Of a stretch of 64,000 nucleotides of DNA, positions 36,353 through 46,612 are shown in pieces. How positions within the stretch are numbered: position 1 is the stretch's first letter; each line of letters starts with the position of its first letter. Position numbers and translations under genes: made by a program. Below the pieces are notes generated by a model. It saw only the letters and a program-made list of their open reading frames with translations, was not told where the DNA came from and did no database searches. The stretch lies in the NCBI RefSeq assembly GCF_001315105.1, contig NZ_BAZR01000006.1, positions 124,001-188,000 on the forward strand, in the 5' to 3' direction. Source of the DNA: Paenibacillus sp. JCM 10914. Lineage in GTDB: Bacteria; Bacillota; Bacilli; Paenibacillales; Paenibacillaceae.

Positions 36353-36922
36353 TTATTCAAATATCTCGGTAAACTTCAGGATTTGCTGGGCTTCCTCCAA
36401 GGTGGTTGCAGGAGCGGCGAGGTATGTCGCTCGGTCTGTACCGTCTCCGAATTCTCGGTTCACGTGGATTTTCACTTGTTCAAAGCGGTTGTCGATAAAG
36501 AGCTCTCCGAGATATTTAAATTGAAAATTTGAAAAATCTCCGCGTGAATTATGCTCCCATATCGGGTAACTCAGAAAGCTGGTCAGAATGGAATCACGAA
36601 CATCGGGGGACGCTTTATAAATGCGATCATAGGCATAGAGTGGATATTCCATAATCTCACTTTCTAACATCGTAAAATCGTGTTCATGAACACGGACAAC
36701 GCCCTTGAACGTCGGATGATGGAATAAATAGCGGTAATACGTGCCCTCAATCTCAAGCGTGGTATGGATTACGGCCGCAGGATCATCGGCCGTGTATTGC
36801 ACAGCGGGATAAGTCAGATGAATCTCCCTGGGTACTCGGGGCAAGCCGAAGTCACGAATGGTGACATAACTGATAAAGGCGATGATCGCCAGCACAAGCA
36901 TGGTCTTGAATACAACTCGCAT
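36353..36922 (-). CDS. Hypothetical membrane-anchored protein
   Basis: 189 residues with an N-terminal hydrophobic segment (TMLVLAIIAFISYVTI) and a large domain outside the membrane that contains VHEHDFTMLESEIMEYPLYA. ATG 36922 was chosen over TTG 36928 because GGAGGG then has a 9-base spacing. No lipobox. Function unknown. Confidence 0.7.
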   Translation of the reverse strand: MRVVFKTMLVLAIIAFISYVTIRDFGLPRVPREIHLTYPAVQYTADDPAAVIHTTLEIEGTYYRYLFHHPTFKGVVRVHEHDFTMLESEIMEYPLYAYDRIYKASPDVRDSILTSFLSYPIWEHNSRGDFSNFQFKYLGELFIDNRFEQVKIHVNREFGDGTDRATYLAAPATTLEEAQQILKFTEIFE

Positions 36923-37105
36923 AGGCAAGGTCCCTCCGATATGTCATGCATAGGTGAATAAATTCCAGTTAGCTCTCACACCATAATAGTGGAAAATAAT
37001 ACATATGGAAATACAGGAACCGGGATATTTTCCGGGAAACTTTCGCTAATTCCTCCATAAAAGAGTACACTATACATATGAAACAGAAGTGGATGTGATG
37101 ATGAG

Positions 37106-37582
37106 ATGGCAGAAGAATCAATCTTGACGCAGGAAGGCTTTAACAAACTCCAGGAGGAACTGGATGATCTGAAGTATGTGAAGCGCAAGGAGCTCGCGGC
37201 GCGGATCAAGCTTGCGATCAGTTATGGTGACCTGAAGGAGAACAGCGAGTATCATTCAGCCAAGGATGATCAGGCGTTCATGGAGACGCGGATTATCATT
37301 CTGGAGAAGATGCTGAGTAAGGCCCGGATTGTCGATGCTGCTCATATGGATTCCAACACTGTGCAAGTGGGCTCGAGAGTCGTCTTGAATGATATTGAGT
37401 TTGACGAGAAGCTGGAGTATCAGCTGGTCGGTCCGGCGGAGGCAGATGTACTGGACAATAAAGTGTCCTACGAGAGTCCGCTAGGCAAGGCATTGATGGG
37501 CAAAGCCGTTGGTGACCGGGTGAACGTGGAGGCTCCGATGGGTGTCATTAAGTACGCCTTATTGGAGATCAAGGGACTGTAA
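37106..37582 (+). CDS. greA: Transcription elongation factor GreA
   Basis: 158 residues, full length. The N-terminal coiled coil has the acidic tip ISYGDLKENSEYHSAKDDQ, whose Asp and Glu help RNA polymerase cleave backtracked RNA; the C-terminal FKBP-like part contains SPLGKALMGKAVGDRV. The ribosome site is weak (GATGATGAG). Many Bacillales carry two greA-type genes. It is flanked by a shared terminator. Confidence 0.95.
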   Translation: MAEESILTQEGFNKLQEELDDLKYVKRKELAARIKLAISYGDLKENSEYHSAKDDQAFMETRIIILEKMLSKARIVDAAHMDSNTVQVGSRVVLNDIEFDEKLEYQLVGPAEADVLDNKVSYESPLGKALMGKAVGDRVNVEAPMGVIKYALLEIKGL

Positions 37583-37590
37583 TCATGTAG

Positions 37591-37630
37591 AAAAAGGCGT
37601 AATCCCGCTAAGCTGGGATTACGCCTTTTT
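37591..37630. terminator. Bidirectional terminator between greA and the MFS gene
   Basis: A perfect 16-bp stem (37591-37606 with 37615-37630) with A run on one side and T run on the other. Confidence 0.93.
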
Positions 37631-37647
37631 AAATATAGGATTCAGGC

Positions 37648-38846
37648 TCACGCAGAAACTGCAGCTGCTCTGCGTTCATAAATATAACATGCCATCCCGA
37701 GCAGGAAGGCCAGACTTACAAGCACGGCCCCCACCCAAGGCAGGGAGGACAGGCTGAGATGCGTAATAACAAGGCCGCCAATGAAAGCCCCCGCGGCATT
37801 CCCCAGATTGCCCGCAGAGTGGCTTGCGGTTGATGCCAGCGCAGGTGCCGACTGTGCGAGGTTCATAACTCGCACCTGCATACCAGGCATTACGGCGAAT
37901 GAAGCTGCTCCCCATAGGATGATCGTCAATACGGCGGTTACCGGATGATACATGGTCAAAGTAAACACCGTGAGTATAATGGCCGTAGCTAGATAAATAC
38001 CCAGTATGGAAGGCAGCAGCTTCCAATCGGCCAGCTTGCCGCCAATCATATTCCCGGCGGTGACACCGATACCGAACAGAACGAGAATCCAGGTGACGCT
38101 CTGCTCGGCGTAGCGGTAATTTCAATTAGCAGCGGCGCAATATAAGTGAATACGGCGAAGAGTCCAGCGTTGCCGAGTGCTCCGATGAGCAGAAACAGCA
38201 GTAGTCTCGGCTTGATGAGCGCCGTGATCTGCTGAACCATGCTGGAGTGCTTGTCCGGATACTGCTTCGGGATAAAGACGATAATGCCAACGAGCGCGAT
38301 GATGCCCATAATCGCAATGGCGGCGAAGGATGCGCGCCATCCCATACTGTGGCCGATGAAGGTACCGAGCGGCACGCCGATGATGTTGGCAATGGTAAGA
38401 CCGGCCATCATAATGGATACCGCCGCGGCACGCTTGTCCGGACGTACGAGGCGCGAGGCAATCACGGCTCCAACACCGAAGAACGTACCGTGTGTTAAGG
38501 CTGTCAGCATGCGTGCTCCCATGAGAACGGCGTAGTTCGGGGCGAAGACGGCGATGCCGTTGCCGAGAATGAACAGTCCCATCAATAGCAGCAGGAGTTT
38601 CTTCTGCGGGATTTTGTGCGTAAGCACCGTTAAGATAGGTGCACCTACTGCAACGCCCAGGGCATACATGGTGATAAGCTGCCCGGCTGAGGCGATGCTG
38701 ACGTTGAGATCATCCGCTACGTTCGGGAGGATCCCCATAATGACGAACTCCGTCATACCGATGGCAAATGCACCAACCGTGAGCGAGAGTAGGGAGACAG
38801 GAAAGGCCTCCTTGGAGGCCGGATGATGTAATTGTGATGAAGCCAT
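37648..38846 (-). pseudogene. MFS sugar/drug efflux transporter (DHA1 type), frameshifted
   Basis: The first frame encodes helices 1-7 (LTVGAFAIGMTEFVIMGILP, GTFFGVGAVIASRLV, the motif-C-like GVPLGTFIGHSMGWR). Near 38112-38116 one missing G moves the rest to the -1 frame: expected ITGYAEQSVTWILVLFGIG, then helices 9-12 to ERRAAAVSA. Restored length is about 400 residues. The start sequence is that of the AraJ/YdhP/PbuE-like arabinose and nucleoside efflux group. ATG 38846 is preferred over TTG 38858 because of the AAAGG distance. Confidence 0.85.
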
Positions 38847-38994
38847 GGTGTGAGACAACCTTTCTGCTGTATAGATTATTGCGAAGATATCTGCAATCCC
38901 AACCTGATTGATCGGTATAAGAGACCTGCTCCATATTATTTAACGATTCTGCTGGATAAGCAAGCTTTTTATTTCAGGTGTACGATGGGGCCGG

Positions 38995-39285
38995 TTAATA
39001 GCACGTAAAGGACGTAATTCTGCCCAGATCATATCCCGCGTATATCCAGCTGCTACCCGTCCATCTGAAGCCTGCAACGGAGGTGCGGCCGACGAAGATC
39101 GGAAAGAACCAGAAACCCGGCCCATACTGCGGCCAAATATAGGTGTTCCGATACATGCAGCCCCTCATAGCGCCGGGATCAACGGCGAACGTCGAGGTGA
39201 GCGGCTGCACGGGCGTAATCTGAGGGGGTGGGGCCGTAGGGGGTTGCTGAGGGCCGAAAGGGCCTTGAGGCGGCATAAATGCCAT
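38995..39285 (-). CDS. Small hypothetical protein with Pro/Gln-rich start
   Basis: 96 residues: a short PQGPFGPQQPPTAPPPQ-type start, then an aromatic-rich domain (RNTYIWPQYGPGFWFFP, FVGRTSVAGFRW) that looks like a small beta-sheet surface or spore-associated protein. AAGGAG precedes the ATG at 9 bases. I do not recognise a named family. It may form a unit with the upstream gene. Confidence 0.6.
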   Translation of the reverse strand: MAFMPPQGPFGPQQPPTAPPPQITPVQPLTSTFAVDPGAMRGCMYRNTYIWPQYGPGFWFFPIFVGRTSVAGFRWTGSSWIYAGYDLGRITSFTCY

Positions 39286-39315
39286 ACATGGTCACTCCTT
39301 AATATGAATATGTGT

Positions 39316-39627
39316 TTAAATATAGAGCAGCGTGATAACTAGCAGTTCGAACAGCACTAATGGCAAGATCACTTGATTGTAGTAGCTGGGACCGAATGCA
39401 CGTGGATGTCCTTCGGCCGGCATACTTAGATACACGATTCCTCGATTGCATCCAACGACGACACCTTCGAATACGTCGCCATCCAGCGTCTCAACCCGGA
39501 CAAGCTTATGCAGATGCTGTTTGCAGAGATGGTGCAGATGATCCCGGATAGCTTGGATGCCTTGGCTTGTGCTCGTTTCGGCTTGATATATAGTTTGCTC
39601 TTGATGTTGCGGGTATGGAACAGTCAT
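39316..39627 (-). CDS. Small hypothetical membrane-associated protein
   Basis: 103 residues: a Gln/His-rich N-terminus, an LSm-like strand pair (LVRVETLDGDVFEGVVVGC) and a C-terminal hydrophobic segment (LPLVLFELLVITLLYI). GGAGGT precedes ATG. 30 bases from the next small gene, same strand. The combination is not one I know. Confidence 0.6.
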   Translation of the reverse strand: MTVPYPQHQEQTIYQAETSTSQGIQAIRDHLHHLCKQHLHKLVRVETLDGDVFEGVVVGCNRGIVYLSMPAEGHPRAFGPSYYNQVILPLVLFELLVITLLYI

Positions 39628-39760
39628 GATTAGAAAACCTCCATCGCATAAATAGAAACAGTTAAATCATCTTATGCAAATGCCTATATAGAGGTGTGTT
39701 ATTAACAAACCAACTTAATATAGAGATTGGTGGAAAGATAAATAAAAATAACAATTAAAA

Positions 39761-39801
39761 TATTCATTTACGGGAATATTCCTAATATGGTATATTCATT
39801 T
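39761..39801 (+). promoter_or_regulatory. Palindrome and direct repeats upstream of arsR-like gene
   Basis: GGAATATTCC (39773-39782) is a perfect 10-bp palindrome, flanked by two copies of TATTCATTT (39761 and 39793) 32 bases apart, about three helical turns. This is a likely autoregulatory site in the divergent gap. Confidence 0.45.
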
Positions 39802-39907
39802 CAAAGAACACTATGCTTATGGGAATGAGGTGAACGGATATGGCAGAAGCAGCAAGATGGCGCACCCCCACACCACAAGGCAGACAGCTCACTGAACGAT
39901 CCGGTTC

Positions 39908-40261
39908 ATGATGGGAATGGTCACATTCAGTGCACTGGCAGAGCCTAATCGTCTCCATATGGTTGAAATGCTGCTCCATGGACCGATGACGGTAGGGGAT
40001 ATTGCGAATCAACTGGAGATTCGGCAGCCTCAAGCCTCCAAACATTTAAAGGTGTTACTGGATGCGGGGCTGGTCGAAGTGAAGGCAGAAGCCAACCGCA
40101 GGAACTACCAACTGCGAATGGAGCCTTTTCAAGAAATGGACAGTTGGCTCTCAAGCTATCGCCGGATATGGAGTGAACGGTACGACAATCTCGACGCTTA
40201 CTTGGAGAAATTGCAAGCTAATCCGAATCAGGATTCAATCAATCGTAAGAAGGAGGAATAA
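39908..40261 (+). CDS. ArsR-family transcriptional repressor
   Basis: 117 residues with a winged helix (FSALAEPNRLHMVEMLLHG, IRQPQASKHLKVLLDAGLVE). No metal-binding Cys pair is seen, so the signal is probably not a metal. ATG 39908 has no good ribosome site. A 23-codon frame beginning at ATG 39840, with a strong GAGGTGA site, overlaps this start through ATGA, so the real start may be 39840 with a one-base error near 39900, or a coupled leader peptide. The next gene follows 2 bases later. Confidence 0.85.
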   Translation: MMGMVTFSALAEPNRLHMVEMLLHGPMTVGDIANQLEIRQPQASKHLKVLLDAGLVEVKAEANRRNYQLRMEPFQEMDSWLSSYRRIWSERYDNLDAYLEKLQANPNQDSINRKKEE

Positions 40262-40263
40262 GA

Positions 40264-40773
40264 ATGGCAAGTTCAATGGTATGCAAGGCTGAAGGTCGTG
40301 AGGTTATACTGGAGCGTGTATTTAGCGCACCAAAGGAGCTCGTATTTAAGGTGTTCTCGGATGGAGAGCATCTGAAGCAGTGGTGGGGCCCGCGTGGTTG
40401 GGAAGTCACCGTATCCAATATGGATTTTCGGCCAGGCGGAGCATGGCATTATTGCATGAAGTGCATGGATCCGAATCAAGGTGATTTCTACGGAATGGAG
40501 TCTTGGGGTAAGTCGGTATATCAGGAGATTGACGAGCCGGATCGAATCGTGTACGTCGATTATTTCTCGGATGCGGAAGGAACGACTTCGGAGGGTATGC
40601 CGGCTTCAACAACCACGATGACATTTGAGGATCAAGGTGGGCAGACGCTGCTGATTAGCAGATCGGTATATGAATCCGAAGAGGCGGTCAGACAGGTGCT
40701 CGATATGGGGATGGAACAAGGCATCACTGAGACGTGGGATCGTCTCGAAGAATATGTGTCTTCTTGGGCTTAA
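40264..40773 (+). CDS. SRPBCC/AHSA1-domain protein
   Basis: 169 residues of the START-like AHSA1 fold: EGREVILERVFSAPKELVFK, WWGPRGWEVTVSNMDFRPGG and a C-terminal GITETWDRLEEYV. It binds hydrophobic ligands in other systems. ArsR-SRPBCC pairs with a 2-base gap are very common and are transcribed together. AAGGAGG precedes the ATG. Confidence 0.9.
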   Translation: MASSMVCKAEGREVILERVFSAPKELVFKVFSDGEHLKQWWGPRGWEVTVSNMDFRPGGAWHYCMKCMDPNQGDFYGMESWGKSVYQEIDEPDRIVYVDYFSDAEGTTSEGMPASTTTMTFEDQGGQTLLISRSVYESEEAVRQVLDMGMEQGITETWDRLEEYVSSWA

Positions 40774-40929
40774 TCGAACGACATATGGACGAGTTCAGGG
40801 CTGGATTCCTCGCGGAATTCAGCCCTTGCTGCGTCAGCTTGATAATATGCCTCATAACGTTCAATATAAAGATAAATCAATCCAGCGAGTAAAGGCAGCA
40901 TAACATAGACAATTTAGGAGGGTTTATCG

Positions 40930-41991
40930 ATGGAGATAGGCGTTAGCTCGTTTGTAGAGACATGGCCGGATGTAGACACAGGAGAGGTTATGAGCCATGC
41001 ACAGCGAATTCGAGAGGTCGTGGAAGAGATCGTGTTGGCCGATCAAGTGGGCCTGGATGTGTATGGTGTAGGTGAGCATCATCGTAAAGATTATGCGGCG
41101 TCATCCCCGGCGGTTGTGCTGGCAGCGGCGGCATCTCAGACGAAGTGGATTCGGTTAACGAGTGCGGTGACGGTGCTCTCCTCGGCCGACCCGGTACGCG
41201 TCTTTCAAGAGTTTGCTACGCTGGATGCCATCTCTAACGGTCGTGCAGAGATCATGGCGGGTCGGGGGTCCTTTATCGAATCATTCCCGTTGTTCGGTTA
41301 CGATCTAAGCCATTATGATGAACTATTCGAAGAGAAGCTGGAACTGCTGCTCAGGATCCGCGAATCGGAGAAGGTAACTTGGAGCGGCAACCATCGCCCA
41401 GCCATTCAGGACCTCGGGGTGTATCCTCGACCGGTCCAACAGCCGCTGCCGGTATGGATAGGCAGCGGTGGCAATTCGGAATCGGTTGTTCGCGCCGGCC
41501 TGCTCGGTCTGCCGTTAGTGTTGGCGATTATCGGCGGCAGTCCGATGCAATTCGCTCCCCTTGTTAAGCTGTACAAAGAAGCGGCAGCCCACGCAGGCCA
41601 CGATGCGTCGAAGCTTGCGGTCGGCTCGCATTCGCATGGATTTATCGCGGAAGAGACGCAGAAGGCAGCTGACCAATTCTTCCCTTCAACTCAAGCCAGC
41701 ATGAATGTGCTCGGTCGGGAGCGGGGCTGGGGATATTATGACCGTGCAAGGTTCGATGCGGCACGAAGCTTCGAGGGTGCCCTCTATGTTGGTGATCCGG
41801 AGACGGTGGCCCGGAAGATTATTCACCTGCGTAAGCATGTGGGCATCACGCGATTCATGCTGCATGTTCCGGTAGGGACCATGCCGCATGATGAAGTTAT
41901 GAAGGCGATTGAACTGCTAGGAACCGAGGTTGCGCCACGGGTCCGTGCAGAGATCGACCGCTGGGAAGCGGCTGGCGAGCCGGTAGAGTGA
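40930..41991 (+). CDS. LLM-class flavin-dependent oxidoreductase
   Basis: 353 residues of the luciferase-like TIM-barrel family, which uses reduced FMN or F420 to oxidise small organic molecules. Conserved pieces are [30 protein letters not shown] and [20 protein letters not shown]. The layout resembles B. subtilis YceB-like proteins. AGGAGGG precedes the ATG. Substrate unknown. Confidence 0.9.
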   Translation: MEIGVSSFVETWPDVDTGEVMSHAQRIREVVEEIVLADQVGLDVYGVGEHHRKDYAASSPAVVLAAAASQTKWIRLTSAVTVLSSADPVRVFQEFATLDAISNGRAEIMAGRGSFIESFPLFGYDLSHYDELFEEKLELLLRIRESEKVTWSGNHRPAIQDLGVYPRPVQQPLPVWIGSGGNSESVVRAGLLGLPLVLAIIGGSPMQFAPLVKLYKEAAAHAGHDASKLAVGSHSHGFIAEETQKAADQFFPSTQASMNVLGRERGWGYYDRARFDAARSFEGALYVGDPETVARKIIHLRKHVGITRFMLHVPVGTMPHDEVMKAIELLGTEVAPRVRAEIDRWEAAGEPVE

Positions 41992-42055
41992 CGAATTGAA
42001 ACTTTCTGCAGACCACACTCGTCTATGACATAACTTGGGAAAAGGTGGGAGTGTC

Positions 42056-42490
42056 TTGAGGGTTGTTCGATATTTGGCGATGTGGTTTGTCTTCCTAATT
42101 TTGTTTACAGGGGCTTTTATCAGCCTGGAGCTTATGGAAGGATACAAGATTCGTACAACCGAGTATTACGGTTTGTTGAATTTGGGGTTTACTTTGGTTG
42201 CCGTCGTCTTCTTGGCAGCAGCGATCATATATATGATCATCATGTTCCCATTAGCCTGGCTGCTCGGCTTTGTCCCTTGGAACAGACGATGGTTTATTGT
42301 GTATATCCTCTTATATGCGGCGCTATGGGCGGCGGCAGGCATCTGGTTGTTCCATGAGCTTTACCAGCCTGACTTCGTTCTTCACTATAACCTGCACGTG
42401 AGTTCCGCAGTCTGGATGTTCGGTGTGATGGGATTGCTGTATGGATGGATCGAATGGATTATGCTGGAACGAGTAGTTCGGCGTACATGA
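42056..42490 (+). CDS. Hypothetical four-helix membrane protein
   Basis: About 144 residues with four hydrophobic helices (MWFVFLILFTGAFI, VVFLAAAIIYMIIMF and two more). TTG 42056 is chosen because AAGGTGGGAG lies just before; TTG 42035 is also in frame. It lies between the flavin oxidoreductase and the HAD phosphatase, same strand. No known family. Confidence 0.65.
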   Translation: MRVVRYLAMWFVFLILFTGAFISLELMEGYKIRTTEYYGLLNLGFTLVAVVFLAAAIIYMIIMFPLAWLLGFVPWNRRWFIVYILLYAALWAAAGIWLFHELYQPDFVLHYNLHVSSAVWMFGVMGLLYGWIEWIMLERVVRRT

Positions 42491-42559
42491 GGAACTACCC
42501 GGCTGCGAACGATCAACGCTCATGATGAGGACAGTGAGAAGATACAGGGGGAAGAGGGC

Positions 42560-43333
42560 ATGAAATTCGTATTTGATCTGGATGGAACGATCTGCTTCAA
42601 AGGCCAGCCCGTTTCGGACGAGTTGTTGAAGGCATTGGAGTCACTTGTGGAGCTAGGGCACGAGGTTGTTTTTGCGTCTGCCCGGCCGATTCGTGACTTG
42701 CTTCCGGTTCTTCATAAGCGGTGGCATGACTATCCAATGATCGGGGGCAACGGCTCGATGGTCGCAACTGAGGGGCGTATCATGTCCACGGTGGGGTTTG
42801 ATCATGAGATTCTGTTGGTTCTCCTGGATCTGCTAGAGACATACAACGTGGGGTATCTGATAGATGGGGAATGGGACTATGCCTATACGGGTCCGGTTGA
42901 TCATCCGATTCTGCTGAATTTAGACCCGCATAAGTTAGCCGCGCGCGTGGCACTCCATGAGCTGAAGTCGGTTGTCAAAATATTGATGCTGACTTCGGAC
43001 GATATGGCAGGATTAGAGGAGAAGCTGAGGTTGCTGGATGTCGTCGTCCATATACATCAAGGGGAAGGGGCTCTGGATATCAGTCCCACAGGGATCCATA
43101 AATGGAGTGGATTACAGCAACTGGGGATTGCGGCAGGGGAGTATGTTGCCTTCGGCAACGATGCCAACGATATTTCGATGTTTCAGCATGCACGACACAA
43201 GGTCATGATTGGTGATCACCCGCAATTGGCGTCATTTGCTTCAGAGCAATTGCAGTTGGATCAAAATATTGAGCATGCAATCGCAGAGAGATTAAAATCA
43301 TTGGGGCGTTTATATGCGGTGACGAGCGTTTAG
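42560..43333 (+). CDS. HAD-superfamily phosphatase (Cof/sucrose-phosphatase type)
   Basis: 257 residues. HAD motif I is FVFDLDGTICF, motif II FASARP, motif III a late Lys (HKWSGL) and motif IV AFGNDANDISMF. A type-IIB cap lies between. It should remove phosphate from a sugar phosphate or similar metabolite. Ribosome site GGGGGAAGAGG. Terminator follows. Confidence 0.9.
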   Translation: MKFVFDLDGTICFKGQPVSDELLKALESLVELGHEVVFASARPIRDLLPVLHKRWHDYPMIGGNGSMVATEGRIMSTVGFDHEILLVLLDLLETYNVGYLIDGEWDYAYTGPVDHPILLNLDPHKLAARVALHELKSVVKILMLTSDDMAGLEEKLRLLDVVVHIHQGEGALDISPTGIHKWSGLQQLGIAAGEYVAFGNDANDISMFQHARHKVMIGDHPQLASFASEQLQLDQNIEHAIAERLKSLGRLYAVTSV

Positions 43334-43361
43334 ACTTGCAGAGCGCGGAACTACAGGATTT

Positions 43362-43389
43362 GGGTGGGGACTAACCCCGCCCTTTTTTT
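43362..43389 (+). terminator. Terminator after the HAD gene
   Basis: G-rich and C-rich arms (43362-43369 with 43374-43382) followed by seven T. Confidence 0.8.
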
Positions 43390-43677
43390 GTTTTCTCAGG
43401 AGAATGAAACATCCCTTGAGTCGAAGGATACGGAGTGGTTACAACATATTCAAATGGCGTTCAAATGAGAATCTGTAGTACATGTCAATTTAACTTACAA
43501 TTGGCTGACAATGACGGCTTTCAGTATCGTAACGAATAAGCTGTGCAAAGGATGGATGATATTTCTACTGGCTTGAGTTATACCAACTGCCAGAATTTTA
43601 GAACGTGCAAAATACGATAATCTATATATAATTAATCCGACAGAGTTACTTTAAATAACATAAACTGATAAAATCTA
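43390..43677. other. AT-rich intergenic region before the ergothioneine-type operon
   Basis: About 290 bases with no convincing reading frame or known RNA fold. It becomes AT-rich toward the promoter at 43678. Confidence 0.5.
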
Positions 43678-43706
43678 TTGACGGAGAAGAGTCAGTCTGA
43701 TATTTT
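43678..43706 (+). promoter_or_regulatory. Sigma-A promoter of the ergothioneine-type catabolic operon
   Basis: TTGACG (43678-43683), 17-base spacer, TATTTT (43701-43706), about 50 bases before the first start codon. Confidence 0.65.
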
Positions 43707-43723
43707 CTAAATAATATTAATTC

Positions 43724-43745
43724 ATTATTATATATTGATAATTTG
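43724..43745 (+). promoter_or_regulatory. Putative operator, copy 1 (TTATTA-N8-TAAT)
   Basis: ATTATTA-TATATTGA-TAATTTG lies between the -10 and the ribosome site. The same element is upstream of the transporter genes at 52210-52231, where it is a perfect inverted repeat. The IclR regulator encoded at the operon end is the obvious candidate to bind it. Confidence 0.5.
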
Positions 43746-43757
43746 GAGGTTGGGAAC

Positions 43758-45409
43758 ATGGCAGAGATTACGGCTGCACGAGGCACCGAGCTGCGCTGTA
43801 AAGGCTGGAGACAAGAGGCCTTACTGCGCATGCTGGAGAATGTGCTGGAGAATGGCGAGAACCAGAAGGAACTAACGGTCTACGCAGCATTGGCAAAGGC
43901 AGCACGTAACTGGGGTTCTTATCATGCCATTGTAGACACACTCAAGAATTTGGAAGAGGACGAGACCCTGGTCATTCAGTCCGGCAAACCGATCGGGATT
44001 ATGCGCACGCATAAATACGCCCCGATTGTGATCATGGCTAATTGCAATATGGTTGGTAAATGGGCGACCAGTGATCAGTTTTATAAGTTTCAAGAGCAAG
44101 GGTTGATTGTATGGGGCGGACTGACGGCTGCTGCCTGGCAGTACATTGGTTCTCAGGGTGTTATTCAGGGGACCTACGAGATTTTTCAATCTATAGCGAG
44201 GATGCATTTTGATGGGCAACTGGCGGGACGTTTTATACTGACCGCGGGTTTGGGCGGAATGGGAGGCGCGCAACCACTGGCAGGAACGATGGCTGGTGCA
44301 GCGATTCTCTGTGTGGAAGTATCCGAGGCTCGGGTGGATAAACGGATCGAAGTGGGATATTTGCAGCGCAAGACAGCCGATCTGGATGAAGCGCTGGCCT
44401 GGATCGAGGATGCGGTAAGTCGGAAGGAGAGTCTGTCCGTAGGTCTGATCGGCAATGCCGCCGAGATTTATCCGGAACTGCTTCGCAGAGAAATTCAGCC
44501 GGACATCGTGACGGACCAGACGTCGGCACATGATCTGTTATACGGCTACATTCCAGCCGGCTACACGCTGGAACAGGCAGCGGAGCAGCGCCAATTGAAC
44601 CCGACTCAACTGCAGCAGGATGCAGGCGAGTCGATCGCACGTGAAGTGACGGCGATGCTTGCTTTTCAGGAGCGCGGAGCATTGTGTTCGATAACGGCAA
44701 TAACATTCGGACTCAGGCGGTTCAGTACGGTGTGGACCATGCGTTTGACATCGTGGTATTCACAGAGGGTTTCTTACGGCCTTTGTTCGCGCGCGCGATC
44801 GGTCCTTTCCGGTGGGTGGCGCTTAGTGGCAATGTAGAGGATATCCGCAAGATAGATGAATACATTCTTGAATTCTTCCACGATAACGACATTGCGGTCA
44901 ATTGGATTCAGCTGGCGAATCAGTACGTTCCGGTAGAAGGGCTTCCGGCGCGTATCGGCTGGTTTGGACATGGTGATCGCACGAAGCTGGCGCTGGCAGT
45001 GAACGAGATGGTTCGCAGCGGGGAATTAAGCGGCCCGGTGGCATTCTCCAGGGATCATCTGGATGCAGGTGCCATGGCTCATCCGAATATTATGACGGAG
45101 AACATGAAGGACGGAAGCGACGCTATTGCGGATTGGCCACTGCTCAATGCCATGCTCAATTGTTCATCCATGGCCGACCTCGTCGCTATTCACTCCGGTG
45201 GCGGCGGCTACAGCGGCTATATGACAAGTGCGGGCGTTACGGTAGTCGCTGACGGAACGGAGGATGCAGCGCTGCGGTTGAAGACAACGCTCGATAACGA
45301 TACTGGCCTTGGCGTATTGCGTTATGCTGACGCCGGGTATGAGGAGTCGCTGGACGAAGTCCAGCAGAAGGGCATCCGCCGAATCGATACGGAAGAACGT
45401 GTGCACTGA
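43758..45409 (+). pseudogene. Thiourocanate hydratase (urocanase homologue), frameshifted
   Basis: A urocanase-family protein of about 550 residues once one G near 44682-44685 is restored (expected GALVFDNGNNIRTQA). The NAD site LGGMGGAQPLAG is kept. The urocanase signature FQGLPxRICW reads VEGLPARIGW (44936-44965), so the signature Cys is Gly, and MTAGSWIYIGTQG is LTAAAWQYIGSQG. These changes and the operon partners argue for water addition to thiourocanate, giving 3-(5-oxo-2-thioxoimidazolidin-4-yl)propionate, not for histidine utilisation. ATG 43758 follows GGAGGT at 7 bases. Confidence 0.8.
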
Positions 45410-45479
45410 GTGAGGACCTGACAATCAGGCAAGGCAAGGAATGAAACAACAAATCGTGATCGTGAAAGGGAGACTGAGG

Positions 45480-46570
45480 ATGCGTGAATTAACGATAGCA
45501 GACGTCAAGGCAGCGGTGCGTGGAGGCGCGGTCTTTGCATCAGGAGGCGGTGGATGGGTAGATCATGGATTGGAGATCGGTGGAGCAGCCGTTGGAATCG
45601 GTCGACCGAAGCTGGTCTCGGTGGACGAGTTACCGGATGACGCCATCATTATTACGACAACAGCGATTGGTGCGCCTGCGGGCACTGAGTGGGAGATGTG
45701 GGGCGTGGATTACATCAAGGCAGTGCAACTGCTCATGGATCATTACGACGGCAAGGTTGTCGGAGTAATGACACCACAAAACGGCATGTCCAGCACGATT
45801 AACGCTGGCTGCCGGCAGCTGCGCTCGGTTTGGTCGTCGTGGATGCAACAGGCGACATTCGTGCCCATCCGACGGGCAAAATGGGCTCTATGGGGCTGGC
45901 ATCCAGAACCGATTATGAGACGATTCAGGTGGTTGTTGGCGGGCGCAGGGACACGGGCTCTTATCTGGAACTCGTGGTTAAAGGCACACCGGCCAAGACC
46001 TCCAATATTTTGCGTACAGCCTCTGATATGTCGGGTGGCTTCATCGCTTCGGCAAGGCATCCGCTGCCAGCATCCTTCATTAAAGAGCATGCTGCCATTG
46101 GTGGAATCTCGATTGCCTTGAATCTAGGGTATGCGATGTTGGAAGCAGAATCGCAAGGACCGGAAGCGATTATGGAGGCGGTACGCCGTGAAACCCAGGG
46201 CCGATATATCGGCAGAGGCCAGGTGTTGAAGAAGGATGTGCATTACTCCGGTGCGTTTGATATCGGGACGATCACGATGGAGGACGGCAGCGGCAACGAA
46301 CTAACGCTTCATGTAATGAATGAATATATGGCCGTGGATCAAGCGGGACAGCGACTGACCACGTATCCTGATGTTATCACCACATTCGAGGTAGCGACAG
46401 GCTTGCCTGTGAGTGTCGGTGGCGTGAAGGAAGGCATGGAGATTGCGCTCTTCGCGATTGATAAGCAGCACGTGCCGCTTAGCTCCAGTGTGAAAGATCC
46501 TTCGGTGTACCCGGAGGTGGAACAGGTGCTTGGCATTTCGCTTGCGGAATATGGATTGAAAGGGATCTAA
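45480..46570 (+). pseudogene. DUF917 (S-Me-THD) thiohydantoin desulfhydrase, frameshifted
   Basis: About 363 residues when one G near 45806-45809 is restored (expected STINAGLPAAALGLVVVDAT). FASGGGGWVDHG opens the protein, as in DUF917. Family members act on 2-thiohydantoins; in ergothioneine breakdown this step removes sulfur as H2S from 3-(5-oxo-2-thioxoimidazolidin-4-yl)propionate, leaving hydantoin-5-propionate. Histidine utilisation needs no such enzyme, so this gene is central to the assignment. ATG 45480 has GGGAG 7 bases upstream. Confidence 0.8.
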
Positions 46571-46612
46571 GAGGCCGGCGACAGTGGATTATAAAAAAAG
46601 AGGGTGCTCGGT

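Noticed and set aside
40798..40830. Inverted repeat after the SRPBCC gene as a terminator
   Set aside because: The stem is good but there is no T run; it may still be a 3' end structure.
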